Part shown: positions 23,974 through 34,850 of the stretch, piece by piece
How the letters are laid out: every line of letters starts with the position of its first letter
Numbering within the stretch: the first letter of the stretch is position 1
NCBI GenBank assembly: GCA_037951105.1
Contig: JBAMJV010003128.1
Coordinates: forward strand, 1 to 64,000
DNA from: Echinarachnius parma
Taxonomy: Eukaryota > Echinodermata > Echinoidea > Clypeasteroida > Echinarachniidae
Direction: 5' to 3'
DNA: 64,000 bases
Notes under the pieces: generated by a model
Database searches by the model: none
The model's input: only the letters and a program-made list of their open reading frames with translations
What the model was told of the DNA's origin: nothing
Program-made: the position numbers and the translations under genes

Positions 23974-24522
23974 CTAAATTGTTAAATACTTACTTGGACA
24001 TTTAATAATTGTGACTTTATGGGCTTGCCCTAGCGGAGGCAATTCAGTGGTATTTTTCATATTACATAATATTGAATCAAAATGGCTGCACTCCGTGTGC
24101 CCCCACGTACACCATGGCTTGAGCAACCACACCCCCGTGTTAGCACACTGTCCCTCCTTTATGAACAGCTCAACCCCCTTTCGGCAGCAATACAAAAACT
24201 GTTCCCTCAACAGCGACTCAAAGTCCTCATCAAATTTATCCCGTGTCTTGTCAAAAAGGCCTACCTTAAGCTTGGGCCCACCAAAATCTGTGTGGCCAGC
24301 ATTCTTCTCTCCCGCCCGGAGCTCTGCGTGTCTCAGCTCCCGTTCCTGCTGTTTGGTATAATCATCACAACGCACCGAAACGAAGTTACTTAATTTGGCC
24401 CCCGTGAGACCCGCTTCCCTACCTACGACAGAATAATCCCTCACCAGCTCCGCGCTAGCCATCGTAATTTCAAACACACTCAAACAATACCCACTAAAGT
24501 CCAAGTTAAACCTAAAAATCAA
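23974..24522 (-). pseudogene. Gypsy gag N-terminal region
   Basis: From an internal ATG the frame reads MASAELVRDYSVVGREAGLT, then a charged coiled segment (KQQERELRHAELRAG), then KLKVGLFDKTRDKFDEDFES. This fits the start of Gag in Gypsy elements, where a lysine-leucine-proline-phenylalanine-aspartate-like motif precedes the capsid. After about residue 118 the text loses similarity (several Cys/Trp), so the capsid is missing or frameshifted. It lies upstream of the protease on the same strand, in the expected order. Confidence 0.55.
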
Positions 24523-25070
24523 ACCCTAATCTAAAATCTAGCTCTAAATCACTTGTACACGCCTGTATAGAAACTACCAGATCAACCAAGTCCTAGACCC
24601 AGAGACCCGTACGATTTATAGACTACCATTCTAAAAGACAGAGTCAATGTTTAAATCAAAACACTTCTACCGAAGACGTACTATACAAATAATCCTAGCG
24701 CACAGCTAACCACACACCTGCCACGGTGCAGCCGGTACAACAACCGCTACTACAATACCTACAAAAATACAACCAACAAACGATCGACTTGCTAAGAAAG
24801 GTTGCTAACAAACCTGCAACTGCAAAACCAAGCCCCCGATTAATCCTTCCGGAATAATTTATCAATCCCGTCCATAGCTTTTTCTAGATGTGTTATTATT
24901 ATGTAACCCTAAAACGGTTTCCGCTTACTCTTTGCTCCATGCTGTTATGTTGTGTTACCCGAATTAACTAAACAACATCCTGTCAATTCCAAATCCTGAT
25001 CAAATCAAATTCATATATCTCAGAGCAGCTGGCTGTCTCTGTACTAAACCCGTAGTTCCCGTACAACACT
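24523..25070 (-). other. Possible 5' untranslated region / LTR of the Gypsy relic
   Basis: Sequence upstream (minus strand) of the gag start. I could not find a primer-binding site or a repeated LTR partner within the window, so no LTR is called. It borders the 61-bp satellite. Confidence 0.25.
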
Positions 25071-25074
25071 ACGT

Positions 25075-28000
25075 AACATGCCCATATGGGACCCATATGG
25101 GCATAATTCGGGCCAGCTGGGCCAGCTGGGCCAGGGGGAATCCCATATGTATTGTTCGTGGGACCCATATGGGTAAACCATATGGGTATCATATGGGAAT
25201 AAACTGGGCAAACCTATCTGGGTAAGAAGAGTAAATGCCCATGTGGGTCTCATATGAAAACGGAATGGGAAAACCCATCTGGGTAATATAATATGTAAAT
25301 GCCCATCTGGGTGTCATATGGGAATGAAATGGGCAAACCCACCAGGGTAAGATATGTAATTGCCCATATGCACATCATATGGGAATGGAATGGGCAAACC
25401 AATCCGGGTAAGATATGTAAATGCCTATGTGGGTTCCATATTGGAATGAAATTGGCAAACCCATCTGGTTACGATATGTAATTGCCCATATGCATATCAT
25501 ATGGAAATGAACTGGGCAAACCTATCTGGGTAAGATAAGTAAATGCCCATGTGGGTTTCATATGGGAATGAAATGGGCAAAACCATCTGGGTATGATAAG
25601 TAAATGCCCATATGCATATCATATGGGAATGGAATGGGCAAACCCATCTGGGTACAATAAGTGAGTGCCAATGTGGGTTTCATATGGGAATGAACTGGGC
25701 GAACCTAAAGGGGGAAGATAAGTAAATGCCCATGTAGGTATCATATGACAATGGAATGGGCAAACCCATCTGGGTAAGATATGTAATTGCCCATATGCAT
25801 ATCATAATTATGTAAATGCCCATGGGGGTTTCATATGGGAATTAACTGGGCGAACCATGGGTGGAAGATAAGTAACTGCCCACGAGGGTTCCATATGGGA
25901 ATGAACTGGGCAAACCTATCTGGGCAAGATTAGTAATTGCCAATGTGGGTTTAAAATGGAAACGGAATGAGAAAACCCATCTCGGTAAGATATGTAAATG
26001 CCCATCTGGACTTCATACAGGAATTAAATGGGCAAACCCATCTGGATTCGATAAGAAAATGCCCATGTGGGTTTCATATGGGAATGAAATGGGCAAAACC
26101 ATATGGGTAAGATAAGTAAATGCCCATGTGGGTGTCATATGGTTATGGAATTGGCAAACCCATCTGGGTATGATAAGTAAATGCCCATGTGGGTTTCATA
26201 TGGGAATGCAATGGGCAAACCCATCTGGGTAAGATAAGTAAATGCCTATGTGGGTTGTATATGGGCATGAAATGGGCAAACCCATATGGGTAAGATATGT
26301 AATTGCCCATATGCATATCATATGGGAATGAACTGGGCAGACCTTTCTGGGTAAGATAAGTAAATGCCCATGTGGGTTTAAAATGGAAACGGAATGGGAA
26401 AACCCATCTGGGTAAGATATGTAAATGCCCATCTGGGTGTCATATGGGAATTGAATGTGCAAAACCATCTGGGTAAGATAAGTAAATGCCCATGTGGGTT
26501 TTATATGGGCATGAAATGGGCAAACCCATCTGGGTAAGATATGTAATTGCCCATATGCACATGGGCAAACCCATCTGGGTTCGATAAGTAAATGCCCATG
26601 TGGGTTCCATATGGGAATACCAATTGGCAAACCCATCTGGTTACGATATGTAATTACCCATATGCATATCATATGGAAATGAACTGGGCGAACCTATATG
26701 GGTAAGATAAGTAAATGCCCATGAGGGTGTAATATGGGAATGGAATGGGAAAAACCCAACCGGGTAAGATATGTAAATGCCCATGTGGGTTCCATATTGG
26801 AATGAAATTGGCAAACCCATCTGGTTACGATATGTAATTGCCCATATGCATATCATATGGAAATGAACTGGGCAAACCTATATGGGTAAGATAAGTAAAT
26901 GCCCATGAGGGTGTAATAATATGGGAATGGAATGGGAAAACCCATCCGGGTAAGATATGTAAATGCCCATGTGGGTTCCATATTGGAATGAAATTGGCAA
27001 ACCCATCTGGTTACGATATGTAATTGCCCATATGCATATCATATGGAAATGAACTGGGCAAACCTATCTGGGTAAGATAAGTAAATGCCCATGTTGGTGT
27101 CATATGGGAATGGAATGTGCAAACCCATCTGGGTATGATAAGTAAATGCCCATGTTGGTGTCATATGGGAATGAAATGGGCAAACCCATCTGGGTAAGAT
27201 ATGTAATTGCCCATATGCATATCATATGGGAATGAACTGGGCAGACCTTTCTGGGTAAGATTAGTAATTGCCAATGTGGGTTTAAAATGGAAACGGAATG
27301 AGAAAATCCATCTTGGCAAGATATGTAAGTGCCCAACTGGGTGTCATATGGTAATGGAATGGGCAAAAGCATCTGGGTAAGATATGTTTGCCCATGTGGA
27401 TTTCATATGGGAATTAAATAGGCAAACCCATCTCGGTTCGATAAATAAATGCCCATGTGGGTTCCATATGGGAATGAAACTGGCAAACCTTTCTGGGTAA
27501 GATAAGTAAATAGCCATGTAGGTATCATATGACAATGGAATGGGCAAACCCATCTGGGTAAGATATGTAATTGCCCATATGCATATCATAATTATGTAAA
27601 TGCCCATGGGGGTTTCATATGGGAATTAACTGGGCGAACCTATAGGTGGAAGATAAGTAAATGCCCACGTGGGTTCCATATGGGAATGAACTGGGCAAAC
27701 CTATCTGGGCAAGATTAGTAATTGCCAATGTGGGTTTAAAATGGAAACGGAATGAGAAAACCCATCTCGGTAAGATATGTAAATGCCCATCTGGGTGTCA
27801 TAAGGGAATGAAATGAGCAAACGCATCTGTGTAAGATATGTAAATGCCCATGTGGACTTCATACAGGAATTAAATGGGCAAACCCATCTGGATTCGATAA
27901 GTAAATGCCCATGTTGGTTCCACATGGGAATGAAGTTGGCAAACCCATCTGGTTAAGATATGTAATTGCCCATAATTATCCATATCATATGGAAATAAAC

Positions 28001-28480
28001 TTGGCAAACCTACCTGGGTAAGACAAGAAAATGCCCATGTGGGTCTCATATGGAAATGGAATGGGAAAACCCATCTGGGTAAGATATGTAAATGCCTATG
28101 TGTGTTTCATATGGGAATTAAACGGGCAAACCCATCTTGGTAAGATAAGTAAATGCCCATATGCAAAACCATATGGGAATGAAAAGGGCAAACCCATCTG
28201 GGTACAATAAGTAAATGCCCATGTGGGTTTTATATGGGAATAAACTGGACAAACCTTTCTGGGTAAGATAAGTAAATGGCCATGTGGGTATCATATGAAA
28301 ATGGAATGGGCAAACACATCTGGTTACGACTAGCCCATATGCATATCATATGGGAATACACTGGGCAAACCTTTCTGGGTAAGATAAGTAAATGCCCATC
28401 CGGGTTTCAAATGGGAATAAACTGGGAAACCCGATCTAGGTACGATAAGTAAATGCCCATCCGGGTGTCATATGGGAATG
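25075..28480 (+). repeat. 61-bp satellite rich in CATATG
   Basis: About 55 tandem units with a 61-bp period, checked at 26107, 26168, 26229 and 26290. A typical unit reads GTAAGATAAGTAAATGCCCA, TGTGGGTTTCATATGGGAAT, GAAATGGGCAAACCCATCTG. Units alternate between two types (CCCATGTGGG and CCCATATGCATATC), and higher-order copies occur: near 26761 versus 26947 (186 bp) and near 25741 versus 27525 (about 1784 bp). The first ~150 bp are diverged, with a triple GGGCCAGCT. Frames reading PIWNPHGHLL are repeat artefacts. Confidence 0.93.
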
Positions 28481-28584
28481 AAAGGGGTAATATATGGTAA
28501 TATATGTGCGCCCGACACAGACATTTCCAAAATTGCACCAAGATGGATACTGATAGATGGTACTGAAGTGGTTTTTATTCTATT

Positions 28585-29291
28585 TTATTTTATTATTTTT
28601 TAACGTTTTATTTCAACAGGACCCTTTCAGTTAAACAACTGATCTACCAAGGAGCCCTGCATACAATTAAAAATAATACAATGTACAATTTTGAACACAA
28701 ACAAAACAATGAAAATCAATATAAATGAATTACAAATATATAAATAAAACAATTCAGAAATCAGAAATTATTAACAACTACTTTCATCTTTAATCCATAG
28801 TGTGTGATATACAAGAAAGTAAATAATGTTAATTAGATGCGATCAATAAATTATAATAATTTACATTGCCTTTTAAAAGAGGCAATGTAGTATTTATAAT
28901 ACAAGTGGGAGATTATTCCAAATTATCGAACTTAAATGCTGAAACGAACTTTTCATATATTCTTTGTTTGGCTTAATTAAATAAAAAAGGACTCATCAAT
29001 AGCATATCTAGTAAATATATGCGGAGTTATAAAGATTATCATAACCTTTAAATAATCTGGTGAAAGTCCACGTATAACTTTAAATACATACAAACAAAAT
29101 GTATAATTAATATAAGACAGATTGCCAATTTAACTGTATCAACATTAACAAATGAGGTGTAAGAAAAGTTGCATTAAGAATCAAACAAGAGTATCTATTT
29201 TTGAAGACACTGTATTTTCAAAATCAAAAACTTATCTGCGTTTCCCCATATTATCAAACCATTATCAATGTGTGGAAGAATTAAACCATTA
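28585..29291 (-). pseudogene. Non-LTR retrotransposon relic, 3' part
   Basis: On the minus strand, YNGLILPHIDNGLIIWGN matches the 'LI.PH.DYG...WGN' motif after the palm of CR1/L2/Jockey-type reverse transcriptases. A stop-riddled C-terminal region and an A-rich tail (AAATAAAATAGAATAAAAA near 28580) follow. The upstream part of the same copy lies at 30183-30760, separated by a foldback. Frames are broken throughout, so it is inactive. Confidence 0.7.
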
Positions 29292-30182
29292 TACACCGTG
29301 TCCCAGAAAAAACGAAACCGGGTTTCATGGCAGAAATTTTCTGTCATAATGAATAATTTAATTGATGATATATATATGCCTGGAAAGCTCTGTGTCTCTT
29401 CTTTCATTTGATGTGCAACTTATGGCACATACTTCAAGCATGACTGAATTAGAACAATGGAAAGTGGTGTTACCAATATTCAGTTTGCACGCATAAATTT
29501 GAAGTTTGGGTGAGTTTTAAGAGTTGTAAACGTACTTATTTTTAAAAAGGACAAACACCACATAAAAGTTCATATTTTTATCTTTTACATGACACCTCAT
29601 GCTAAAAAAATAAATGATTTATGCCAGAGAACGAGTACAATGAAAACATGCCTGATTTCTGCCCGAATGAGTGAAAGTTGAGTAAGAAGTCGCTCAGCTT
29701 TCCTGACTAGCAGCTGACAATGGACTTTGATGCATGAGTGAATTTACACAAACATGGGGATCAGGAAACAGGCTAGATCACGAAAATTACTCATTTGGGC
29801 TGGAATCCAACATGTTTTCATTGTATTCGTTCTCTGGCATATATAATTTATTTTTTAATCATGAGGTGTCATATAAAAGATAAAATTATGAATTTTCATG
29901 CGGTGTCTGTCCTTTTTCAAAATAAGTACGTTTACTACTCTTAAAACTCTCCCCAAAACCTCACCCAAACTTGCAATTTCTGCGCGCAAATTGAATTTTG
30001 GTAACACCACTTTCTATCGTTCTAATTCAGTCATGCGTGAATTATGTGCCATAAGTTGTATATCAAATAAAAGAAGAGACACATAGCTTTTCAGACATAT
30101 ATATATCATCAAGGAAATTATTCATTATAACATAAAATTTCTGCCATGAAACCCGGTTTCGTTTTATCTGGGACACGGTGTA
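29292..30182. mobile_element. TA-flanked foldback element interrupting the relic
   Basis: The ends read TACACCGTGTCCCAG and CTGGGACACGGTGTA, so the element begins and ends at TA. The arms (29294 to about 29660, and about 29810 to 30180) are long inverted copies with about 10-15% divergence by eye. The central spacer is about 150 bp. The element sits exactly inside a reverse transcriptase relic whose two parts resume on both sides. It has no transposase. TA targets suggest Tc1/mariner mobilisation. Confidence 0.85.
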
Positions 30183-30760
30183 TAGCAGAATCAAATATTT
30201 TCTCGGTAAATATTTCTAAAGTTGTCTAGTATACCCAATAGTTCAAGCTTGTTTTGCACATATCAAATCAATGTGTTTATCAAACTGAGGGTATTATCAG
30301 GTATGACCCCTAAATACTTCAATTGCTTAATTTACCTGTTCAATGATAACATCTTCGTGCTCAAGAAAATTTTTTTATTGTGTATTTTTTTATGTGTGCC
30401 AAACAGCATAACTTTATATTTGTTTGTGTTTAACTGTAAATCATTTTTTTCTACCCATTGTATAACTCTATAAAATTCAGTTTACAAGTTCGTCTGGACG
30501 GAGATATAATGTCGACCTTTAAAAAATAGGGCCGCGTCATCAGCACAGAAACTTAATTTAGTTTGGTCAGAGACAACAAGCAACAATGGACCCAAAATTG
30601 ACCCCTGTGGGATACCCATTTTACGTTTCGAAAGCTTGATAGTTTTCCATTATAACAAACACACTGATTTATATCCGATAAGTAATTGGTGAACCATGCT
30701 AATTCAGAACCACATATTTGGTTGCCAACTCTCACGCATTGAGCGTGTGTCACACGCATT
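30183..30760 (-). pseudogene. Non-LTR retrotransposon relic, palm domain
   Basis: Minus-strand translation in shifting frames gives LAWFTNYLSDINQCV, then a frameshifted GVPQGS-LGPLL region, then CADDAAL (the catalytic [FY]xDD box, here ADD), then VEKNDLQLNTNKYKVMLFGT and KYLGVI. These are in the order of a non-LTR reverse transcriptase palm-thumb. Several frameshifts and stops are present. Together with 28585-29291 it forms one copy. Confidence 0.7.
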
Positions 30761-30805
30761 TCACCCCTCTCTCACGCTCTCACCCTGATCTCTTAATATC
30801 TCACG
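30719..30805 (+). repeat. CTCTCACGC-rich repeat
   Basis: TTGCCAACTCTCACGCATTG, then several CTCACGC repeats. A short copy (TTACCAACTCTCACGCATTA) is at 9409-9432 and in its duplicate. It is a dispersed repeat of unknown class. Confidence 0.4.
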
Positions 30806-31084
30806 CCTTAGAAGCATATACAAAAATTAAAAAAAAAGCGTTCCGTATGTCGTGCAAATGATAATACGCGCGTTTTTCCGGAAAAATCCGCCTAACCGGC
30901 CGAGTACATACACGACCCGGTACACCGGCCGGATTTGCGTAAGTTGCACCCTAGCTAGATGAACACGTCGCCCGGCGGGATCGAGGCGCGCCAGCCTCTC
31001 GTCTTCGTAGCGTGTTGAAACCATTTATGGCTTGCATGCTTGCGATATATCCGGAAGTAATTCACGGAACGCTCTGGACTGGGA

Positions 31085-31400
31085 CTGGGACTTCCCACAG
31101 CAAAGTTTGTCATCTCATCCTGCAACAAGAAACATTCATGATCAAGACATGTTACCTGTATGTTGGTAAGCAGAACATAGTGATTGAGTGTTCTCATTGG
31201 GCAGCCAGCAGAAGTACTTCCCACAGCAAAGTTTGTCATCTCATCCTGCAACAAGAAACATTCATGATCAAGACATGTTACTTGTATGTTGGTAAGCAGA
31301 ACATAGTGATTGAGTGTTTTCATTGAGCAGCCAGCAGAAGTACTTCCCACAGCAAAGTTTGTCATCTCACCCTGCAACAAGAAACATTCATGATCAAGAC
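31085..31400 (-). repeat. 126-bp tandem repeat of an exon-like unit
   Basis: The period is 126 bp (CTTCCCACAG at 31091, 31217 and 31343). On the minus strand each unit looks like a 90-bp exon: acceptor TTTCTTGTTGCAG, an open stretch beginning DEMTNFAVGSTSAGC and ending HYVLLTNIQ, then donor CAG|GTAACA. A 36-bp intervening piece follows. Two exon copies are complete (31156-31245 and 31282-31371), and a third is truncated at 31090-31119. The frame runs through all copies for 141 residues. It may be a duplicated fragment of a real gene; I do not recognise the protein. Confidence 0.6.
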
Positions 31401-31469
31401 ATGTTAGTACATAGTGACTTAGGGTGTTTAATGACTGTATATATGAAATTCTATTTTACCTCATTAAGT

Positions 31470-31675
31470 ATGCATCAGATTGCACGATTTCAAGTTCAAA
31501 ATTGCAAAAACTCCCTACCGTGGGAGGGGGACACCCCCTCCCACATCCTCCCCCCGCGCTTCGCTCCCTCGCTAGCGTCCCGCGCGTGCTCGGTCGCGCC
31601 GCTCCCTCGTAAATGTCTCACTCTCCCCATCTTCACCTCTGCTTCAAAGTTGGCAACCCTGCATACATAACTCAT
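31470..31675 (-). repeat. Family C repeat
   Basis: Contains CAGATTGCACGATTTCAAG, AAAAACTCCCTACCGTGGGA, GGGGGACACCCCCTCCC, GCGCTTCGCTCCCTCG and GTTGGCAACCCTGCATAC. It is in the same orientation as 9915-10090 and inverted relative to the 55-56 kb copies. Confidence 0.65.
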
Positions 31676-31954
31676 TTATTCAATAAGATGATGTGATTCA
31701 CAGAATAAATCGCTCTTTTAAAATCCAGAAATGAAGAGCTTAATTCCAAAAGGCGCTAAATCCACTTTTTACCAAAATGGAGTTATCAGTATGAGTGCAT
31801 ACCCATTGCACATGTGCATTTAAATCACCATTCATTTTATTAAAATAATTTTCAGAAATATGAAAAAAAAATATTTGAAAAATTTGTTTAGTTCCAAAAG
31901 GTGCTAAATCCAAATCTGTTTAGTTCCAAAAGGCGCTATATCCAGCATTTGGGG

Positions 31955-32100
31955 GCCTGGCCTGTTTTGACCAATCACAGCGCAGTATTGTTCCAGTGAC
32001 CGGATATTGACGACATCTTTTACCCTTGTTACTAGTCGTCACCGTCGATCATATTTCACAGTTTTACAGTATTTTGAGAGTCCTCAGCTAATATAACACC
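31955..32100 (+). promoter_or_regulatory. Candidate CCAAT promoter and 5' leader
   Basis: GACCAATCACAGCGC provides a CCAAT box about 130 bp ahead of a start codon in good context (ACACCATGG at 32101). No TATA box is evident. Its placement inside the left end of the TIR element and just before an open exon supports a real transcription unit, though this is inferred from sequence alone. Confidence 0.4.
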
Positions 32101-32211
32101 ATGGATGAGAGAGGAGATCCTGTGGACATAATCTATAATCCTAGAATAAGGAAGCACAATGGCAGTGAGTGTGCAAAACACAAGATAAAGACAGTGAAAT
32201 CGAGAAATCCG
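32101..32211 (+). CDS. Candidate first exon, unknown protein
   Basis: The ATG in ACACCATGG opens 37 codons (MDERGDPVDIIYNPRIRKHN, then GSECAKHKIK and TVKSRNP), ending exactly at a strong donor (CG|GTAAGTTC). An alternative donor, GCA|GTGAGT, lies at 32164/32165. The peptide is basic and hydrophilic, and I do not recognise it. Neither donor joins the downstream candidate exons into one clean frame with the acceptors I can see, so the gene is either decayed or differently spliced. Confidence 0.4.
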
Positions 32212-32697
32212 GTAAGTTCAGTCCCACCTACTCATTTTTGTGTGTGTTGAGTTCAACGCATATGAATGTATTGTAACTTACAATTTTGCATGTAGTATCA
32301 TGAGACATAACTAAAATAAATTGCCAGAAACAAAGTGTGTTATTAAAGTGATATAAGACGTGCTTAACTCATCGGTACAGTTGGAATTTTAATCTAGCGC
32401 CGGCCGCGACTCGTACTCGTAGACGTCGTAGGTAGTCGTAGTCGATGTCGGTAGTCGGTGGATGTAGACTTGGCAGCGCTAGTTTACAAGTGAATCCATA
32501 CAGTATGGCCCATGGATTGGCGCTTAAGCAGTTACATACTCCACGTTTTAAATCACTTTTAACACACTGAAATTGGTTCGTATTAATCAATTAACTGTTT
32601 TCTTATATTTTCTGGAATATGAACAATATTATGACAACTTTGTGTGCGGCAGCTCCATAAAGATGTCACTTGCATTTTGTAAAATGATGTACACCTT

Positions 32698-32865
32698 ATA
32701 CTAGCGAGCAGCTATATTGCTAGCTACCATTGAATTGTGAGTGGCGAGTACAATAACCGCTGTGGGGCAAGCTTCGAACGTAAACGGATACATCGGGAGT
32801 CTCGCTCCATAAGTATGGTACTTTCCATTCACAATTCAATAGGAAGCTAGTAGCTTAGCTGCTCG
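32698..32865. repeat. Hairpin MITE within the TIR element
   Basis: GCGAGCAGCTATATTGCTAG, then ATTGAATTGTGAGTGG, is mirrored by CCATTCACAATTCAATAGG, then GCTTAGCTGCTCGTG. This is a roughly 165-bp stem-loop in the presumptive intron. Confidence 0.6.
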
Positions 32866-33128
32866 TGTCAGACTATTGGTACATTTTCAGTCTAGCGCCG
32901 ACATGGCGCATGGATGGTTGTGTGGAGATGTGCGTTGTATCAACATGACCTCTATTTGCCCTGGTTCAGTAGAGTATGGATAAGTTATAAGCCTACATTA
33001 CATCATGACATAAAATTATTTTGGTGTCTATTAACAAAATATCTGCATTAACCAACATTTTGTAAACTGCAGAGTGCAAACTACTTTTTTTTAAAGTATG
33101 TAGGAAACATTGTCCCTTGTTTTCGTAG

Positions 33129-33357
33129 AATACCCTATGTTTACAATGCACTTTTGTTTTATCAATAGGGAAACCTGTCAGCCATTGGATGTCAACACAT
33201 GCCTCACAGCTAGGAGACATCACAGAAACTTTCCGGGACTAAGCTACAGAGACTCAAACAAGCTTCGTTCATCATGTGCCAATCCTGTCATGCGCCATCG
33301 AGTTAGGACATGGTCTGCAACCAAAGAGAAGGGCGGAACTTTGACCCAACATTTCAC
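33129..33357 (+). CDS. Candidate internal exon, unknown protein
   Basis: It is preceded by a polypyrimidine tract and acceptor (CCTTGTTTTCGTAG) and followed by donor CAC|GTAAGTTTT. A second acceptor (TTTTATCAATAG) lies at 33168. One frame stays open throughout (ETCQPLDVNTCLTARRHHRN, then FPGLSYRDSNKLRSSCANPV, ending KEKGGTLTQHF). It is rich in Arg/His/Ser and I do not recognise it. The phase does not match the first exon's main donor; the alternative donor at 32164 would match the 33129 acceptor. Confidence 0.4.
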
Positions 33358-33393
33358 GTAAGTTTTCATTTGAGTCGTCTGTTTTAATTGCAG

Positions 33394-33660
33394 ACCCGTA
33401 GCCAGGATTTTTCATGGGGATTTGCCTAATTTACAAAAAATGGGACCGAGACCACTTACCCAAAAATGTTGAGGTCGAGACCACAGGCTGAGAGTCGTGT
33501 CAGCCGGTAACTGTGAAAAGTGGACTCGAGACCGGCAAAAAGTGGCCCTTTCTGATTTTTGTATTTTTTATTTTATTTATTTTTTTATTTATTTTTTTTT
33601 GGGGGGGGGGGGGGGTGCATGTTATACGCACCCAACGCAACTCCCCTGGCTACAGGCCTG
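33394..33660 (+). repeat. Family B repeat with CAGGCCTGTAGCCAGG-like ends
   Basis: Starts GCAGACCCGTAGCCAGGA and ends CCTGGCTACAGGCCTG, nearly inverse. The interior has GGACCGAGACCAC-like text, GTGGACTCGAGACCGGCAAA and a 16-G run. Two further copies follow at 34306 and 34561. It lies in the presumptive intron after the exon at 33129-33357. Confidence 0.7.
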
Positions 33661-34030
33661 AATTGTAATTTGTGGGCAAAGAAGATTGTTGATATAAAAT
33701 ATCTCATTGCAATGATGTCAATGATGTTGTATTAAATTGAGTTTGTAGTTGTTTAGGGTATTCTTGCTATGGTGGTAGAGGGGGGGGGGGGGGTTAGTCA
33801 TTCTTATAATTCAAAACTTGTTAATTCAATACAAATTTTGAAAATAAAATAAATTCTACTATAATAAATGTCATGTATGCTTTGTGTGATGAGTTTTTTT
33901 TTGTTTTGATTATCTTTTATGAATAATACAGGTAGCTGAAAATGTCTTCTCAGCCATGTTAAAAAACAACCTTATTACATTCAGTTAATAACCAACTTTC
34001 CATTTACAATGTTTCACTTTCAATTTACAG

Positions 34031-34144
34031 ATTATGACACGTGTGAAGGTGTGCTCGGTGAGCTCCCAGGCCATCCTTGCTTTCGGCATGAAACGTCTCG
34101 GCAACCTGATGAAATGACGCCTGGAAGTAACAGTAACCCATAAC
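34031..34144 (+). CDS. Candidate last exon, unknown protein
   Basis: An acceptor (TTTCAATTTACAG) precedes 34031. Two frames are open. One reads DYDTCEGVLGELPGHPCFRH, then ETSRQPDEMTPGSNSNP, to a stop at 34142-34144. The other reads IMTRVKVCSVSSQAILAFGM before a stop near 34118. Which is used depends on the phase of the preceding exon, and my preferred exon 2 frame (phase 2) would hit a stop at once. I treat it as a weak exon of a decayed gene. Confidence 0.3.
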
Positions 34145-34305
34145 TAGAGACGAGGAGGGCGCCATGAAAGGTGAAAACTTCAATGAACAGAAGGAGAAGA
34201 TCAGGGACCACATCTAAGCATTCTGCTGCTGTTCGTCTAACTACGGCAGGAACAATACCCCAAACAAGCGATACCTGCCAGGCTCCTTACATTTCCAGAA
34301 AATGT

Positions 34306-34850
34306 GCAGGCCAGTAGCCAGGAATTTTCTTGGGGAGGTGCATAATTTACCAACACGGCACCGAGACTACTCGCCAACAATTACGAGGCCGAGATCATAG
34401 GCTGAGAGTCGTGTTTAACAAGCCAGTCGACTCAGACCTGTATAAAGTGGACTCGAGACCGGTAAAAAGTGGACCCGAGACCGGAAAAAAGTGGATCTTT
34501 CTGAATTTGGGGGGTAGGGTACGCCCCCCCCCCACCCCCACCCCCTGGCACCTACTGTTAAAGGCCTGTAGCCAGGAATGTTCATGGGGAGTTGCGTAAT
34601 TTACCAACACCAGGACCAAGACCACTCGGCAACAGTTTCCGAGGCTGAGAGTTTATAGGCTGAGAGTCATGTAAGCCAGTTAAGATGGTCCAGACTAATA
34701 CAAAGTGGACTCGAGACTGGTAAAAAGTGGACCCGAGACCAGCAAAAAGTGGATCTTTCTGAATTTGGGGGTGGGGTACGTACGCGCCAGCCCCCCCCCC
34801 CCCCCCCCCCCCCCCCACCCATCCACTGGCACGTAGGCCTACTGTTAAAA
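34306..34850 (+). repeat. Two family B repeats in tandem
   Basis: Copies start at 34306 (GGCCAGTAGCCAGGAATTTT) and 34561 (AGGCCTGTAGCCAGGAATG). Each carries the series of CGAGACC / AAAGTGGACTCGAGACCGG motifs and a C- or G-run. The second has a run of about 26 C at 34791-34816. They are closely related to 33394-33660. Confidence 0.7.

Noticed and set aside
26196..27925. Minus-strand frames reading PIWNPHGHLLIEPRWV
   Set aside because: They follow the 61-bp satellite, and the frame changes with each unit because 61 is not a multiple of three.
31424..31670. Proline/serine-rich frames on the plus strand
   Set aside because: They follow the GC-rich core of a family C repeat that recurs in several places.
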